A stretch of DNA of 37,786 nucleotides. Source: Coriobacteriia bacterium. Lineage in GTDB: Bacteria > Actinomycetota > Coriobacteriia > Coriobacteriales > Eggerthellaceae. The notes beneath the pieces were generated by a model that saw only the letters and a list, made by a program, of their open reading frames with translations, was not told the DNA's origin and did no database searches. Shown piece after piece: positions 7,987-16,717 of this stretch. The stretch lies in contig JAUNCQ010000015.1 of assembly GCA_030526515.1 (NCBI GenBank), positions 5,690 to 43,475 of the forward strand, given 5' to 3'. The translations under genes and the position numbers were made by a program. Positions within the stretch are counted from its first letter, which is position 1, and each line of letters opens with the position of its first letter.

Positions 7987-9264
7987 CTACTGGGGGCCAA
8001 TGACGTCGCAGCCCATGTAGGGGCGCAGCACCTCGGGCACGGTGATGGTGCCGTCGGCGTTCTGGTAGTTCTCGATGATGGCAGCCATGGTGCGGCCCAC
8101 TGCCAGGCCGGAGCCGTTCAGCGTGTGGGCGTAGCGGGTGCCCTTGAAGTTGTCCGGGTCGCGGTACTTGATGTTGGCGCGACGTGCCTGGAAGTCCCAG
8201 CAGTCGGAGCAGGAGCTGATCTCCTTGTAGGCGTTGTAGGACGGCAGCCAAACCTCCAGGTCGTAGGTCTTGCAGGAGCCGAAGCCGATGTCACCGGTGC
8301 ACAGGGCGATGACGCGATACGGGAGCTCCAGCAGCTGCAGGACGTTCTCGGCGTCCTTCACCATGAGCTCCAGCTCTTCCTGGGACTCCTCTTCCTTGGC
8401 GAACTTGACCATCTCCACCTTGCTGAACTGGTGCACGCGGATGATGCCGCGGGTGTCGCGACCGGCAGCGCCGGCCTCGGAGCGGAAGCACGGGGTGAAT
8501 GCGCAGTACTTCAGCGGCAGGTCAGCGGCGTCCAGCACCTCGTCGCGATGCAGGTTGGTCAGCTGCACCTCGGCGGTGGGAATCAGGTACATGCCGTCGG
8601 TGGTCTTGAACAGGTCCTCTTCGAACTTGGGCAGCTGGGCGGTGCCGGTCAGGGTCTCCGCATTGGCGATTGCCGGAACCCACCACTCCTTGTAGCCACG
8701 GGAGGTGTGGGTGTCTGCCATGAAGTTGATCAGGCTGCGCTCCAGGCGAGCACCCAGGCCGCCCAGTGCGTAGAAGCGGCTGTGGGCCAGCTTCACGCCG
8801 CGTTCGCAGTCGATGATGCCCAGGTCAGCGCCCAGGTCCCAATGGGGCTTGGCCTCGAAGTCGAACTCGCGGGGAGTGCCCCAGCGGCGAATCTCGGGGT
8901 TGTCGTCCTCGCTGGCGCCGATCGGCGTGGTGGGATGGGGCAGGTTGGGGGAGGTCATGAGGATCTCGCGCACGGCAGCGTCGGCGGCGTCGCGGCGGGC
9001 GCCGGCGGACTCCAGCTTCTCGTTGATGACGCGGACCTGCTCCTTGGCCTGCTCGGCCTCGTCCTTCTTGCCTTCCTTCATGAGGGCGCCGATGGCCTTG
9101 GACGCAGCGTTGCGCTCGGCCTGCAGGGACTCCTCCTCGGCAATGGCGGCGCGGCGCTCTTCGTCCAGCGCGGTGAAGCGCTCGGAATCCCACTTGGCGT
9201 TGCGGTTCTTCATAGCCTCCGCAACGGCGTCAAGGTTTTCGCGTACGTACTTAATGTCAAGCAT
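7987..9264 (-). CDS. serS: Seryl-tRNA synthetase
   Basis: Charges tRNA-Ser with serine using ATP (class II synthetase). The 425-residue length is normal. An N-terminal coiled-coil arm (about residues 30-105, rich in Glu/Lys/Ala) binds the long tRNA-Ser variable arm. The catalytic core shows motif 2 ([26 protein letters not shown]) and motif 3 ([19 protein letters not shown]). The ATG at 9262-9264 has GGGAG upstream; a longer in-frame extension lacks family similarity. No T-box leader is present. It heads an operon with the two genes downstream on the minus strand. Confidence 0.97.
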   Translation of the reverse strand: MLDIKYVRENLDAVAEAMKNRNAKWDSERFTALDEERRAAIAEEESLQAERNAASKAIGALMKEGKKDEAEQAKEQVRVINEKLESAGARRDAADAAVREILMTSPNLPHPTTPIGASEDDNPEIRRWGTPREFDFEAKPHWDLGADLGIIDCERGVKLAHSRFYALGGLGARLERSLINFMADTHTSRGYKEWWVPAIANAETLTGTAQLPKFEEDLFKTTDGMYLIPTAEVQLTNLHRDEVLDAADLPLKYCAFTPCFRSEAGAAGRDTRGIIRVHQFSKVEMVKFAKEEESQEELELMVKDAENVLQLLELPYRVIALCTGDIGFGSCKTYDLEVWLPSYNAYKEISSCSDCWDFQARRANIKYRDPDNFKGTRYAHTLNGSGLAVGRTMAAIIENYQNADGTITVPEVLRPYMGCDVIGPQ

Positions 9265-9356
9265 CGACGAACTCCCTTTCCGTTTGTCTTCGTCAGTAAT
9301 CACCCATGACCTGGGCACAGCCTTCAGCCTGGGGCGAAGGCGGTTTTTCATGGTCG

Positions 9357-9365
9357 TATAGTATA
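9357..9365. promoter_or_regulatory. Palindromic -10-like box between serS and the small plus-strand gene
   Basis: TATAGTATA, extended to GTATAGTATAC, reads as a good -10 hexamer on both strands (TATAGT on plus, TATACT on minus). It lies between the divergent serS and the small membrane-protein gene, so it may serve either or both. Neither strand has a clear -35 box at 17 bases. Confidence 0.4.
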
Positions 9366-9408
9366 CTGCTCCAAAACACAGGCACGACGAAGCGAAGGGC
9401 ATAAGGCT

Positions 9409-9612
9409 ATGGATTTCGGTCAGATTTACTCTTTCCTGTTCGAGAGCATCGAAGGCATCATCATTCTGGTGGTTGCCTGCCTGATCATCTCTGGCCTGGT
9501 GGCAGCCATCCTGGAGGTCCGCACCCGCAAGATCTACCAGGACCGCGGTCCCCGCAAGGACGAATGGGAGCTCTTCGACGAAGAGGACGAAACCGCCGAT
9601 TCCGACGACTAG
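9409..9612 (+). CDS. Small single-pass membrane protein (67 aa)
   Basis: Residues about 14-38 ([21 protein letters not shown]) form one membrane helix; the tail is basic then very acidic ([30 protein letters not shown]) and would face the cytoplasm by the positive-inside rule. TAAGG lies five bases before the ATG. The frame uses normal codons for this DNA, and a promoter-like box lies 45 bases upstream. One GGACGAAA octamer is in its coding sequence (9585). The function is unknown. Confidence 0.7.
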   Translation: MDFGQIYSFLFESIEGIIILVVACLIISGLVAAILEVRTRKIYQDRGPRKDEWELFDEEDETADSDD

Positions 9613-9698
9613 CCCGTCCCGCCACGGCCCCTCAGCCGCGGCCATCACCAGGGATCTTTCGCCCCTCTGCTCAATCTGACCTTAAACTGGCCTTAGTC

Positions 9699-9718
9699 TG
9701 GCATGACGAAAAATGCCA
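9699..9718 (+). other. Small hairpin in the gap before the pyridoxal kinase gene
   Basis: TGGCAT (9699-9704), loop GACGAAAA, ATGCCA (9713-9718). No T-run follows directly. The 186-base gap 9613-9798 also carries two TTTCGCCC octamers (9657-9664 and 9729-9736) and nothing else I can name. The hairpin may be a weak terminator or an operator. Confidence 0.3.
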
Positions 9719-9798
9719 CTTGTGACCATTTCGCCCCATGCCAACAGCCGCGTAACCTTGCTCCATCACACTAAATCGCTACTCGTGAAGGAGCTCCC

Positions 9799-10683
9799 AT
9801 GGCTGAAAGCACCCCCATCTACCAGCGCGAAGGCGCCTACATCCCCCGCATTGCCGCCGTCCACGACCTGTGCGGCTACGGCAAGTGCTCCCTGGGCGTG
9901 GCCATTCCCGTCCTGTCCGCTGCCGGCTGCGACGTGTGCCCCGTGCCCACCGGCCTGTTCAGCAGCCACACCGCCTTCCCCGGCTGGTACATGCATGACA
10001 CCACCGACATCCTAGACGACTACCTGAAGGCCTGGGACGGCATCGGCATCCAGATCGACGGCGTGTACTCCGGCTTCCTGGGCGCCCCCGAGCAGGTGCG
10101 CATCATCCGCGAGCTGTACGCCAAGTTCCCCAAGGCCCTGCGCGTAGTGGACCCCGTCATGGCGGACCACGGCAAGGTCTACCCCACCTACACTCCGGAG
10201 CTGTGCGAGGCCATGGCCGACCTGGCCGCCGACGCCGACATCCTGACCCCGAACCTGACGGAGGCCGCCATCATCCTGGGCCAGCCCATCGGCGACCAGT
10301 GGCGCGGCACCGACCTGTCCGACGCGGAAGCAGGTGAGATCGTGGACGCACTGCTGGCCAAGGGCGCCAAGAACGTGGTCCTGAAGGGCATCCAGCGTCA
10401 GGGCGAAAACGTCATCCGCAACTTCGTGGCCGGCCAGGACCTGGACATGGTCGAGGTCAGCAACGAGTACCTGCCCTACATGCTCCACGGTACCGGCGAC
10501 GTGTACGCCAGCTGCCTGATGGCCGCCATCATGGCCGGCAAGACCCTGGAGGAGGCCGCCCGCTTTGCCGGCGACTTCACCCACGACGCCATGATCGTGT
10601 CCGCCAAGCAGCCTGACTTCCAGGCTCGCGGCGTGAACTTCGAGCTGCTGCTGGGCAAGGTCAGCGCCCTGCTGGCCGAGTAG
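9799..10683 (+). CDS. Pyridoxal/pyridoxamine kinase (ribokinase family)
   Basis: ATP-dependent phosphorylation of vitamin B6 vitamers in salvage to pyridoxal 5'-phosphate. The 294 residues match the PdxK/PdxY group: N-terminal AAVHDLCGYGKCSLGVAIPVLSAAG, TGLFSSHTAFPGW, RVVDPVMADHGKVYPTYT, DILTPNLTEAAIILG, and the HGTGDVYAS motif, which holds the catalytic Asp and anion hole of ribokinase-type enzymes. A ribosome site (GAAGGAG) lies seven bases before the ATG. It appears to be a single-gene unit. PdxY and PdxK-like forms cannot be told apart safely, so I give no symbol. Confidence 0.9.
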   Translation: MAESTPIYQREGAYIPRIAAVHDLCGYGKCSLGVAIPVLSAAGCDVCPVPTGLFSSHTAFPGWYMHDTTDILDDYLKAWDGIGIQIDGVYSGFLGAPEQVRIIRELYAKFPKALRVVDPVMADHGKVYPTYTPELCEAMADLAADADILTPNLTEAAIILGQPIGDQWRGTDLSDAEAGEIVDALLAKGAKNVVLKGIQRQGENVIRNFVAGQDLDMVEVSNEYLPYMLHGTGDVYASCLMAAIMAGKTLEEAARFAGDFTHDAMIVSAKQPDFQARGVNFELLLGKVSALLAE

Positions 10684-10751
10684 CCAACACGCTATTGAAT
10701 ATTCTGCGAAGACCTCGGTGAACGCCGCTTCGCGCAGGGGGCCGGTAAGCC

Positions 10752-10776
10752 GTATCTGGTATGATTGCCAAGATAC
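10752..10776 (+). promoter_or_regulatory. Inverted repeat enclosing a TATGAT box before the CapA-family gene
   Basis: GTATCT (10752-10757) and AGATAC (10771-10776) are inverted around TATGAT (10760-10765), a -10-like hexamer. The dyad could be an operator covering the promoter. The -35 is not clear. Confidence 0.4.
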
Positions 10777-10807
10777 GCTTACTGGCCTTTTTCTGTTTGG
10801 GATGACG

Positions 10808-12754
10808 ATGGACGAACGCAGATACAACCAAGCACGCAACGCCCGCAACCCGCAGCTTCGCTCTTCGGGCGAAAACGTGCGTCGTTCGCGCCTGAACCCG
10901 TCCCCGTCGGCCGCGAACCGCTCCTCTGACCAGGGCGAAAACCTGTGGGCACGCAACCAGCGCGCCATGCAGGAACAGCGCCGCAGGCAGGAGGCCGCCG
11001 CCCGCGCCAAGGCGGAGGAAGAAAAGAAGGCCAAACCCAAGGAAAAGCCCGCCGAGTCCCGCCCGTCGGTGCGCAGCAACGACCGCACCGCCCGCCGCTC
11101 GGCCTCCACGGCCCGCACCAGCGTCGGCCGCGCCAGCTCCACGACCCGCGCCAGCTCCCGCGCCTCCCGCCCCACGGGCTCGACCCGGAGCCGCGTCACC
11201 GTGGACAGCTCCCTGAGCACCGGCACGGGTACGGGTACCGGCATGGGCACCGCAACCGAGCCCGCCGCGACCCCGCGGACCCGGGCCAACCGCAACGCCC
11301 ATACCATCGACGCCCGCACCAGCTACGCCCAGTCCCCCCGCGCCCGCATGGAAAGCCAGCACGGGCGGCACGCCGTGGCCCCCGCGGACGCTCCCACGGA
11401 AGAGACCATGTTCCGCCAGACCATCAGCAGCGTGGAGCCGGACCATCTTTCGCCCACCGAAATGCCATTCCAGGCCGTGGCGGACCAGCGCGGCGTGCCC
11501 ATTGCCGCCATCGGCAACGGCGGGCACCATCGCAGCTGGTCGTCCATGGAGGCGCAGCCCGCGCCCCAGGCAGGCATCCCCAAGATCGCGCTGATCATAG
11601 CCGCCGTGCTGGCGGTCATCATAGTGGTATTCCTGGTGCTGAAGGGCACCGTGTTCGCCAAGCCCGCCCCCACCGCGGACGCCGCGTCCGACCAGCCCGC
11701 CAAGGTCATGCCCGTGGCCGATGCCGACCAGCCCCCCGCAGACACCGCGGCCACGACCGGCACCCCCGTGAACCTGACCATCTCCTTCGCCGGCGACTGC
11801 ACCCTGGGCACCGACGAGTCCTTCGACCGGGGCAGCAGCTTCAACGCCGCCTTCGAGTCCAAGGGCGACCCCAGCTGGTTCTTCGCCAACGTGGCGGACA
11901 TCTTCGCCAAGGACGACCTGACCGTGGCCAACATGGAGGGCACCCTGACCACCGAAACCTCCCGCCAGGACAAGACCTTCGCCTTCAAGGGCGATGCCGA
12001 CTACGCGCAGGTCCTGGCCAAGGGCAACGTGGACGCCGCCAGCCTGGCCAACAACCACAGCCGCGACTACGGCGAGCAGTCCTACCAGGACACCATCAAG
12101 AACGTGGAGGCCGCGGGCGTTCCCACCTTCGGCTATGACCGCATTGCCTACGTGACCCCCAAGGACGTGAAGGTGGCCCTGATCGGCACCTACGTTCTTG
12201 ACCAGGGCGAAGGCGTGATCGACTCCATGGTCCAGAACATCAAGAAGGCCCAGGACGAAGGCGCCCAGATCATTGCCGTGTACCCCCACTGGGGCAACGA
12301 GCTCGACGACGTGCCCGACAGCACCCAGGTGGCCGTGGCCCATGCGGCCATCGACGCCGGTGCCACCCTGGTGGTGGGCAGCCATCCCCACGTCATCCAG
12401 GGCCTGGAAAAGTACAAGGGCCGCTACATCGTGTACAGCCTGGGCAACTTCTGCTTCGGCGGCAACACCAACCCCACCGACTCCGACTGCATGATCTTCC
12501 AGCAGACCTTCACGGTGAACGGCAAGGACGTGGCCCAGGACGACCAGGTCACCACCATCCCCTGCCGCGTCAGCTCCGTACAGGGCACCAACAACTACCA
12601 GCCCACCCCGGCCGAGGGGTCGGAAAAGGAGCGCATCCAGGAAAAGATCGACCAGCGCACCAACGCCATCGGCGACTCCGTGAGCAAGGCCCGCGCTGAG
12701 GCCGCATCCGCTCCCGACGCAAATAAGGATCAGGGCGAAAAGGCCGCTGCATAA
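10808..12754 (+). CDS. CapA-family membrane-anchored protein with long disordered N-terminus
   Basis: A 648-residue protein. Residues 1 to about 255 are cytoplasmic, basic and low-complexity (Arg/Ser/Thr/Pro, including a short GTGTGTGMG run). A membrane helix (IPKIALIIAAVLAVIIVVFLVL, about 259-283) follows. The rest is an extracytoplasmic CapA/PGA_cap domain: ISFAGDCTLG, NMEGTLT, LANNHSRDYG, HWGNELDDVPDS, GATLVVGSHPHVIQ, IVYSLGNFCFGG. These Asp, Asn and His residues form the metallophosphatase-like site of the family, known from poly-gamma-glutamate capsule synthesis. No other pgs genes are present, so a role in wall or surface polymer is inferred. The ATG at 10808 has GGG six bases upstream; an ATG at 10802 is possible. 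Confidence 0.85.
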   Translation: MDERRYNQARNARNPQLRSSGENVRRSRLNPSPSAANRSSDQGENLWARNQRAMQEQRRRQEAAARAKAEEEKKAKPKEKPAESRPSVRSNDRTARRSASTARTSVGRASSTTRASSRASRPTGSTRSRVTVDSSLSTGTGTGTGMGTATEPAATPRTRANRNAHTIDARTSYAQSPRARMESQHGRHAVAPADAPTEETMFRQTISSVEPDHLSPTEMPFQAVADQRGVPIAAIGNGGHHRSWSSMEAQPAPQAGIPKIALIIAAVLAVIIVVFLVLKGTVFAKPAPTADAASDQPAKVMPVADADQPPADTAATTGTPVNLTISFAGDCTLGTDESFDRGSSFNAAFESKGDPSWFFANVADIFAKDDLTVANMEGTLTTETSRQDKTFAFKGDADYAQVLAKGNVDAASLANNHSRDYGEQSYQDTIKNVEAAGVPTFGYDRIAYVTPKDVKVALIGTYVLDQGEGVIDSMVQNIKKAQDEGAQIIAVYPHWGNELDDVPDSTQVAVAHAAIDAGATLVVGSHPHVIQGLEKYKGRYIVYSLGNFCFGGNTNPTDSDCMIFQQTFTVNGKDVAQDDQVTTIPCRVSSVQGTNNYQPTPAEGSEKERIQEKIDQRTNAIGDSVSKARAEAASAPDANKDQGEKAAA

Positions 12755-12778
12755 CTCCTGTTCAAGTGCCTTTTCCTA

Positions 12779-12803
12779 CCGCTTGGAAACAAGTGGGCGT
12801 TTT
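12779..12803 (+). terminator. Probable terminator after the CapA-family gene
   Basis: CCGCTTG, loop GAAA, CAAGTGG (12779-12796, one G-U pair), then GCG and TTTT. The stem is short and the T-run is brief. Confidence 0.45.
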
Positions 12804-12899
12804 GCGCAAATCATTACTCGCGCGCGAATAAACTAATGCCTGTGCTACGCTGAACCCAATCTATCCAGCGACCATCGAAACCAGCAGCAAGGAGGAATC

Positions 12900-13253
12900 A
12901 TGAAGAAGATCGCACTTACCCTGCTGAGCGCCTTTACCGCCGTGGCCATGACCTGCGGCGTTGCCTTTGCAGCCGAGTCTCCCACGGCTGAGTCCCCCAC
13001 CTCCGACTCCCCCACGGCCAACTCCCCGACGGCGGAAAGCCCCAGCGATGACGGCCCCGAGCTGCCCGAGGACTTCACCCCCGGTGACGGCGCCCGTGGC
13101 GCAGCCGAAAGCACCGCAGAGGCCCAGGGCAAGGACGTGCCCGAGACCTCTCCCCAGACCGGCCTTGACCTGAACGCCGTTGCTGGCGGCACCGTTGCCC
13201 TGGTGGCAGCCGCCGGCGCTGCAGCCGTGGCCCTGCGCCGCGAGCTGGCCTAA
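12900..13253 (+). CDS. Small secreted wall protein with SPQTG sorting signal (probable sortase substrate)
   Basis: A 117-residue protein. It has a signal peptide (MKKIALTLLSAFTAVAMTCGVAFA, cleavage near AFA-AE), then five tandem five-residue units of the type AESPT, then a short acidic linker. The C-terminus has SPQTG (residues 84-88), a hydrophobic segment (NAVAGGTVALVAAAGAAAVAL) and RRELA, which is the layout of a sortase-anchored protein. SPQTG is not the LPXTG of class A enzymes but matches the (S/P)PXTG signals used by Clostridioides difficile class B sortase. The next gene is a class B sortase. AAGGAGGAATC ATG gives a strong start. Too short to be an adhesin with domains; it may be a wall spacer or stalk. 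Confidence 0.8.
   Translation: MKKIALTLLSAFTAVAMTCGVAFAAESPTAESPTSDSPTANSPTAESPSDDGPELPEDFTPGDGARGAAESTAEAQGKDVPETSPQTGLDLNAVAGGTVALVAAAGAAAVALRRELA
12972..13046 (+). repeat. Five tandem 15-base units coding (A/S)(E/D/N)SPT
   Basis: The units start at 12972, 12987, 13002, 13017 and 13032 and encode AESPT, AESPT, SDSPT, ANSPT and AESPS. They are in frame within the SPQTG wall protein. Such repeats can expand and contract. Confidence 0.8.
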
Positions 13254-13267
13254 ACTCCCGAGCACGA

Positions 13268-13296
13268 CCCGGTCGGCGGAAGCCGGCCGGGTTTTT
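13268..13296 (+). terminator. Intrinsic terminator between sortase substrate and sortase
   Basis: CCCGGTCGGC (13268-13277), loop GGAA, GCCGGCCGGG (13282-13291), then TTTTT. The single T opposite G is a legal G-U pair in the plus-strand RNA. The T-run merges into a TTTCGCCC octamer (13294-13301). Substrate expression is therefore probably uncoupled from, or higher than, sortase expression. Confidence 0.85.
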
Positions 13297-13345
13297 CGCC
13301 CCTTTACGTAGTACCCGTCACGCAGCAGGAAAGAACGCACGAGCC

Positions 13346-14116
13346 ATGTCCGAAGCACGCCCGAAGAAGCGGACCCCCGTCATTGTGGCGCTGATCCTGG
13401 TGATCATCGTCTGCCTTGCCGGCGCCATCACCGGCGGCGTGTACCTGCTCAGCGTCAACCAGCAGATATCGGACGTGGAGAACTCCGCCCAGGTCACGCC
13501 TGCGGCTCCCGAGCCCAAGCTGGAAAAGAACCCCATCGACTTCACGAGCCTGCGGGAGCAGAACAAGCACATCTACGCGTGGATCTACGTGCCTGGCACC
13601 AAGGTGAACTACGCGGTGTGCCAGAGCAAGAACAACGCCTTCTACCTGGACCACAACGAAAAGCGGGAGAAGAGCTCCCTGGGCGCCATCTTCAGCGAAG
13701 ACTACAACGCCAAGGACTTCCAGGACCCCGTGACCATCCTGTACGGGCACAACGGCGCCAAGAGCACCATGTTCGGGTCCCTGCACAAGTTCTCCGACAA
13801 GGACTTCTTCAAGAAGAACAAGGTCATGTACGTGTACGCCCCCGGCCACATCTACACCTACAAGATCGTGAGCGCGTACACCACCAACAACCGCCATCTC
13901 ATGGGCGCCTACAACTTCTACAACGCCGACCAGCTGGCCTCGTTCCAGGAGCAGGTCCTGAACCCTGCCGCCGTGGACAAGAACGTGCGCAAGAAGACCA
14001 CGCTGGACGCATCCAGCAAGCTGCTGGTCCTTTCCACCTGCAACACCGGCGCCCTGGCCAAGAGCGCCCGCTACCTGGTGATCGGGGTGATGACCAATGA
14101 CCAGCCAACCAAGTAG
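13346..14116 (+). CDS. srtB: Class B sortase
   Basis: A membrane-bound cysteine transpeptidase that cuts a sorting signal and joins the protein to the cell wall. The 256-residue protein has an N-terminal helix (VIVALILVIIVCLAGAITGGVYLL) that leaves the catalytic domain outside. Class B features are the WIYVPGTKVNYAVCQSKNNAFYLDHN opening and the catalytic triad His135 (TILYGHN), Cys232 (LVLSTC) and Arg242 (ARYLVIGV). The upstream neighbour ends in SPQTG and is the natural substrate candidate. The next gene starts 20 bases before this one ends, so sortase and LCP protein are made together. The ribosome site (AGGAAAG) is rather far from the ATG. Confidence 0.92.
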   Translation: MSEARPKKRTPVIVALILVIIVCLAGAITGGVYLLSVNQQISDVENSAQVTPAAPEPKLEKNPIDFTSLREQNKHIYAWIYVPGTKVNYAVCQSKNNAFYLDHNEKREKSSLGAIFSEDYNAKDFQDPVTILYGHNGAKSTMFGSLHKFSDKDFFKKNKVMYVYAPGHIYTYKIVSAYTTNNRHLMGAYNFYNADQLASFQEQVLNPAAVDKNVRKKTTLDASSKLLVLSTCNTGALAKSARYLVIGVMTNDQPTK

Positions 14117-15245
14117 CGACCATCTGGACCCGCAAGTGGAGCAGCCCCAAGCTCAGGGCGAAAGCCAGGACATGGTCACCATCCGCGTGCGCAAGAAGCG
14201 CCGCACCAAGCGTCGCCACGAAGACGCCCCCAAGCGCCGCGGCCTGAAGGTGGCCCTGATCGCGCTGGGCGTGGTGCTGGCCGCGCTGCTGGTTTCCGGC
14301 CTTGCCGTGGCGGGCCTGGTGAACGCCGGCAAGATCAACCTGCACCCGCTGTTCCAGGGCATCGAGGCCCCGGAGGAAGTGGAGTCCGAAGACGACGGCA
14401 GCGTCATCGAGCACAAGGGCCACCGCTACGCCTACAACGAAAACGTGGTGAGCGCCCTGATCATCGGCTACGACGACGAATCCGGCTACACCAGCCGCCC
14501 CGACTACAGCTGCGCCGACGCCAACCTGCTGCTGACCATGGACACCAAGACCAACCGGGTCAAGCTGTGCGTGATCCCCCGCAACTCCATCGTGGACCTG
14601 GACGTGTTCAAGGAGGACGGCAGCCTGAAGGCCACCCGCCGCGCCCAGCTGTGCCTGGCCTACGCCCAGTTCCCCAACACCGACAAGCGGGCCGCGGAAA
14701 ACACGCTGAAGTCCGTTTCGACCCTCATGTACGGCATGCCGCTGAACCACTACTTCGCCTTCGACGAAAAGGGCCTGGTGGAAGCCACGGGCATGCTGGG
14801 AGGCGTGCGGGTCGAAGCCCTGGAGACCATCCCCGGGACGCCCATCCGCAAGGGGCAGGAAGTGCTCCTTCAGGGCGAAAACGCCTGGCGCTACGTGAGC
14901 TATCGCGATATTGACGTGGACGAGTCCGCCCTGGACCGCCAGCGTCGGCAGATCCAGTTCGCCCAGGCGTTCCTGACCGCCGCCCGCTCCGGCGGCGCCA
15001 AGGGCATCATGGGCATGTACGATGCCGTGAAGAGCCGCGCGGTGACCAACCTGGGCGCCAGCGAGATCGGCTACCTGGTGTCCTGCTTTGCCTCCGGCAA
15101 GAAGGTGGAGCTGGAAACCTGCACCATCAAGGGAAGGACCAAGCTGGCCACCGGCTCCGACGGCGTGGAGCTGGAGCGCTACTACTTGAACGACAACAGC
15201 GTGTTGGAAACGGTCCTGGACCTGTTCTACACGCGGATCGACTAG
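14097..15245 (+). CDS. LytR-CpsA-Psr (LCP) family wall-polymer transferase
   Basis: LCP proteins move lipid-linked polymers (teichoic acid-like or capsule) onto peptidoglycan on the outer face of the membrane. This 382-residue protein has a basic cytoplasmic N-terminus (VRKKRRTKRRHED), one membrane helix (about residues 52-76) and an LCP domain. Visible core motifs are VVSALIIGYDDESG, ADANLLLTMDTKTNRVKLCVIPRNSIVDL and YRDIDVDESALDRQRRQIQF, with the conserved arginines and aspartates. The usual IPRD is IPRN here, a small departure. It overlaps srtB by 20 bases and is followed after 36 bases by the Wzz-like gene, so it bridges protein anchoring and polysaccharide genes. Confidence 0.87.
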   Translation: MTSQPSSDHLDPQVEQPQAQGESQDMVTIRVRKKRRTKRRHEDAPKRRGLKVALIALGVVLAALLVSGLAVAGLVNAGKINLHPLFQGIEAPEEVESEDDGSVIEHKGHRYAYNENVVSALIIGYDDESGYTSRPDYSCADANLLLTMDTKTNRVKLCVIPRNSIVDLDVFKEDGSLKATRRAQLCLAYAQFPNTDKRAAENTLKSVSTLMYGMPLNHYFAFDEKGLVEATGMLGGVRVEALETIPGTPIRKGQEVLLQGENAWRYVSYRDIDVDESALDRQRRQIQFAQAFLTAARSGGAKGIMGMYDAVKSRAVTNLGASEIGYLVSCFASGKKVELETCTIKGRTKLATGSDGVELERYYLNDNSVLETVLDLFYTRID

Positions 15246-15281
15246 CGGACCCTACCGCCAAGCAAGGGAGGAACTGAGGAA

Positions 15282-15956
15282 ATGACACTGCTGGAACTGC
15301 TGCAGCTGCTGCGCAAGCACCTGCGCCTGGTCGTGGCGCTGCCAGTGGCCTTTGCCCTGGTAGCAGCCGTGTACTGCTGGGGATTCATGCCCAACCAGTA
15401 CACCGCGGAAACGTCCATCTACGCGCTGTCCAAGACGGAGACCACTGCCCAGAGCGCTGAGGCGGGCCCGTCCTACGGCGACCTGAACGCCTCTCAGCTG
15501 CTGGCCAACGACTTTGCCGAGCTGGCCAAGAACGAGCAGGTGCAGAACAACACCGCCCTGGCCCTGGGCATGGAGGACCTGGAGGGCTACAAGGTCAACA
15601 TCACCTCCTCCACCACCACCCGCGTGATCAAGCTTTCCGTGACCGGCGGCGACCCCAACAACGTCGCTCTGATCGCCAACAAGCTGGCGTCGGAGATCGG
15701 TTCCACGGCCACCAAGGTCATGGACGTAAAGGCCGTCAACATCATCACCCAGGCCAAGGCACCGGACAAGCCCTCCGGCCCGCGCCGCGCCATGTACACC
15801 CTGGTTGCGCTGCTGGCCGGCCTGTTCCTGGCCGTTGCCCTGGTGGTGCTCATGGACATGGTGAACACCACCATCCGCAATGACGAGGACATAACCGAGG
15901 GCCTGGGGCTGCCGGTCATCGGCCGCTTCCCGGAGCAGAAGGGAGGTCGTAGGTAA
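15282..15956 (+). CDS. Wzz/CpsC-type polysaccharide chain-length regulator
   Basis: A 224-residue membrane protein with helices near both ends (about residues 16-36 and 170-192) and an extracytoplasmic middle, the Wzz layout. The start MTLLELLQLLRKHLRLVVALPVAFALVAAVYCW and the proline-rich entry to the second helix (ITQAKAPDKPSGPRRAMYTLVALLAG) are typical of CpsC/Wzz proteins. In Gram-positive systems this protein activates the BY-kinase encoded next. Its TAA overlaps the kinase ATG (TAATG), so the two are translated together. Confidence 0.88.
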   Translation: MTLLELLQLLRKHLRLVVALPVAFALVAAVYCWGFMPNQYTAETSIYALSKTETTAQSAEAGPSYGDLNASQLLANDFAELAKNEQVQNNTALALGMEDLEGYKVNITSSTTTRVIKLSVTGGDPNNVALIANKLASEIGSTATKVMDVKAVNIITQAKAPDKPSGPRRAMYTLVALLAGLFLAVALVVLMDMVNTTIRNDEDITEGLGLPVIGRFPEQKGGRR

Positions 15957-16714
15957 TGGCACTGTTCAAGAGTAAGCGCAAGAAGGACCTGCGCCCCAGC
16001 ATCGCCATCAGCCGCAGCGACGCCTTCCAGAACGCCGCTGCCACCCTCATGGCGAACATCCGCTTCTGCAGCGTGGACAAACCCATCAAGACCATCGTGA
16101 TCACGTCCTCCGCTCCCAACGAAGGAAAGACCACCGTAGCCGTTGCCCTGGCGCTGGCCATGGTCCGCGCAGGCAAGAAGGTCCTGATGGTGGAAGGCGA
16201 CATGCGCCGCCGCTGCCTGCAGGGCATGCTGGACGTGCGCACGCCCCACGGCGTCCACGCCGTGCTCAGCCATGAGTGCACCGCGGAGGAGGCCATTGTG
16301 GCCACCAACGACGAGGGCCTGTTCTTCCTGAACGCAGAGGGCGGCATCCCCAACCCCGAGGCCATCATCGATTCCCAGAGCTTCGCCGACCTGCTCAAGG
16401 ACCTGGGCGAAGCCTACGACTACGTGATCATTGACACCCCGCCCGTGGCAGCGTTTTCCGACGCAGCGGTGATTGCCAGCAGGGTTGACGGCACCATCCT
16501 GGTAGCCCGGGAAGGCTACACCGAGCGTGCCGAGGCCGCCTACGCCACGGACCAGCTGAAGGCATCCGGCGCCAACATCCTGGGCGTGGCCATGAACGGC
16601 AAGAGCGCCCAGGCCGGCAGCTACGGCTACTACTACGACTACTACTACGAGGACAAGACCGTCCCCGCCAACAGCCCCGAAGCCAAGGCAGCTCTGCAGA
16701 AGGACCAGGCCTAG
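15956..16714 (+). CDS. CpsD/CapB-type bacterial tyrosine kinase (BY-kinase)
   Basis: A cytoplasmic autophosphorylating tyrosine kinase controlling capsule or exopolysaccharide assembly, 252 residues. Walker A is SSAPNEGKTT (Lys58), Walker A' is VLMVEGDMRR (VEGD in place of the more usual VDAD/VDLD), Walker B is YDYVIIDTPP. The C-terminal tyrosine cluster YGYYYDYYYED is the autophosphorylation tail. It is coupled to the Wzz-like gene upstream and lies 3 bases before the phosphatase gene. Confidence 0.92.
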   Translation: MALFKSKRKKDLRPSIAISRSDAFQNAAATLMANIRFCSVDKPIKTIVITSSAPNEGKTTVAVALALAMVRAGKKVLMVEGDMRRRCLQGMLDVRTPHGVHAVLSHECTAEEAIVATNDEGLFFLNAEGGIPNPEAIIDSQSFADLLKDLGEAYDYVIIDTPPVAAFSDAAVIASRVDGTILVAREGYTERAEAAYATDQLKASGANILGVAMNGKSAQAGSYGYYYDYYYEDKTVPANSPEAKAALQKDQA

Positions 16715-16717
16715 GCC

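Noticed and set aside
10808-12754. Poly-gamma-glutamate capsule operon
   Set aside because: CapA-like domain only; no pgsB, pgsC or related genes nearby.
12820-12827. CGCGCGCG before the SPQTG protein gene
   Set aside because: An eight-base GC palindrome in GC-rich DNA is expected by chance.
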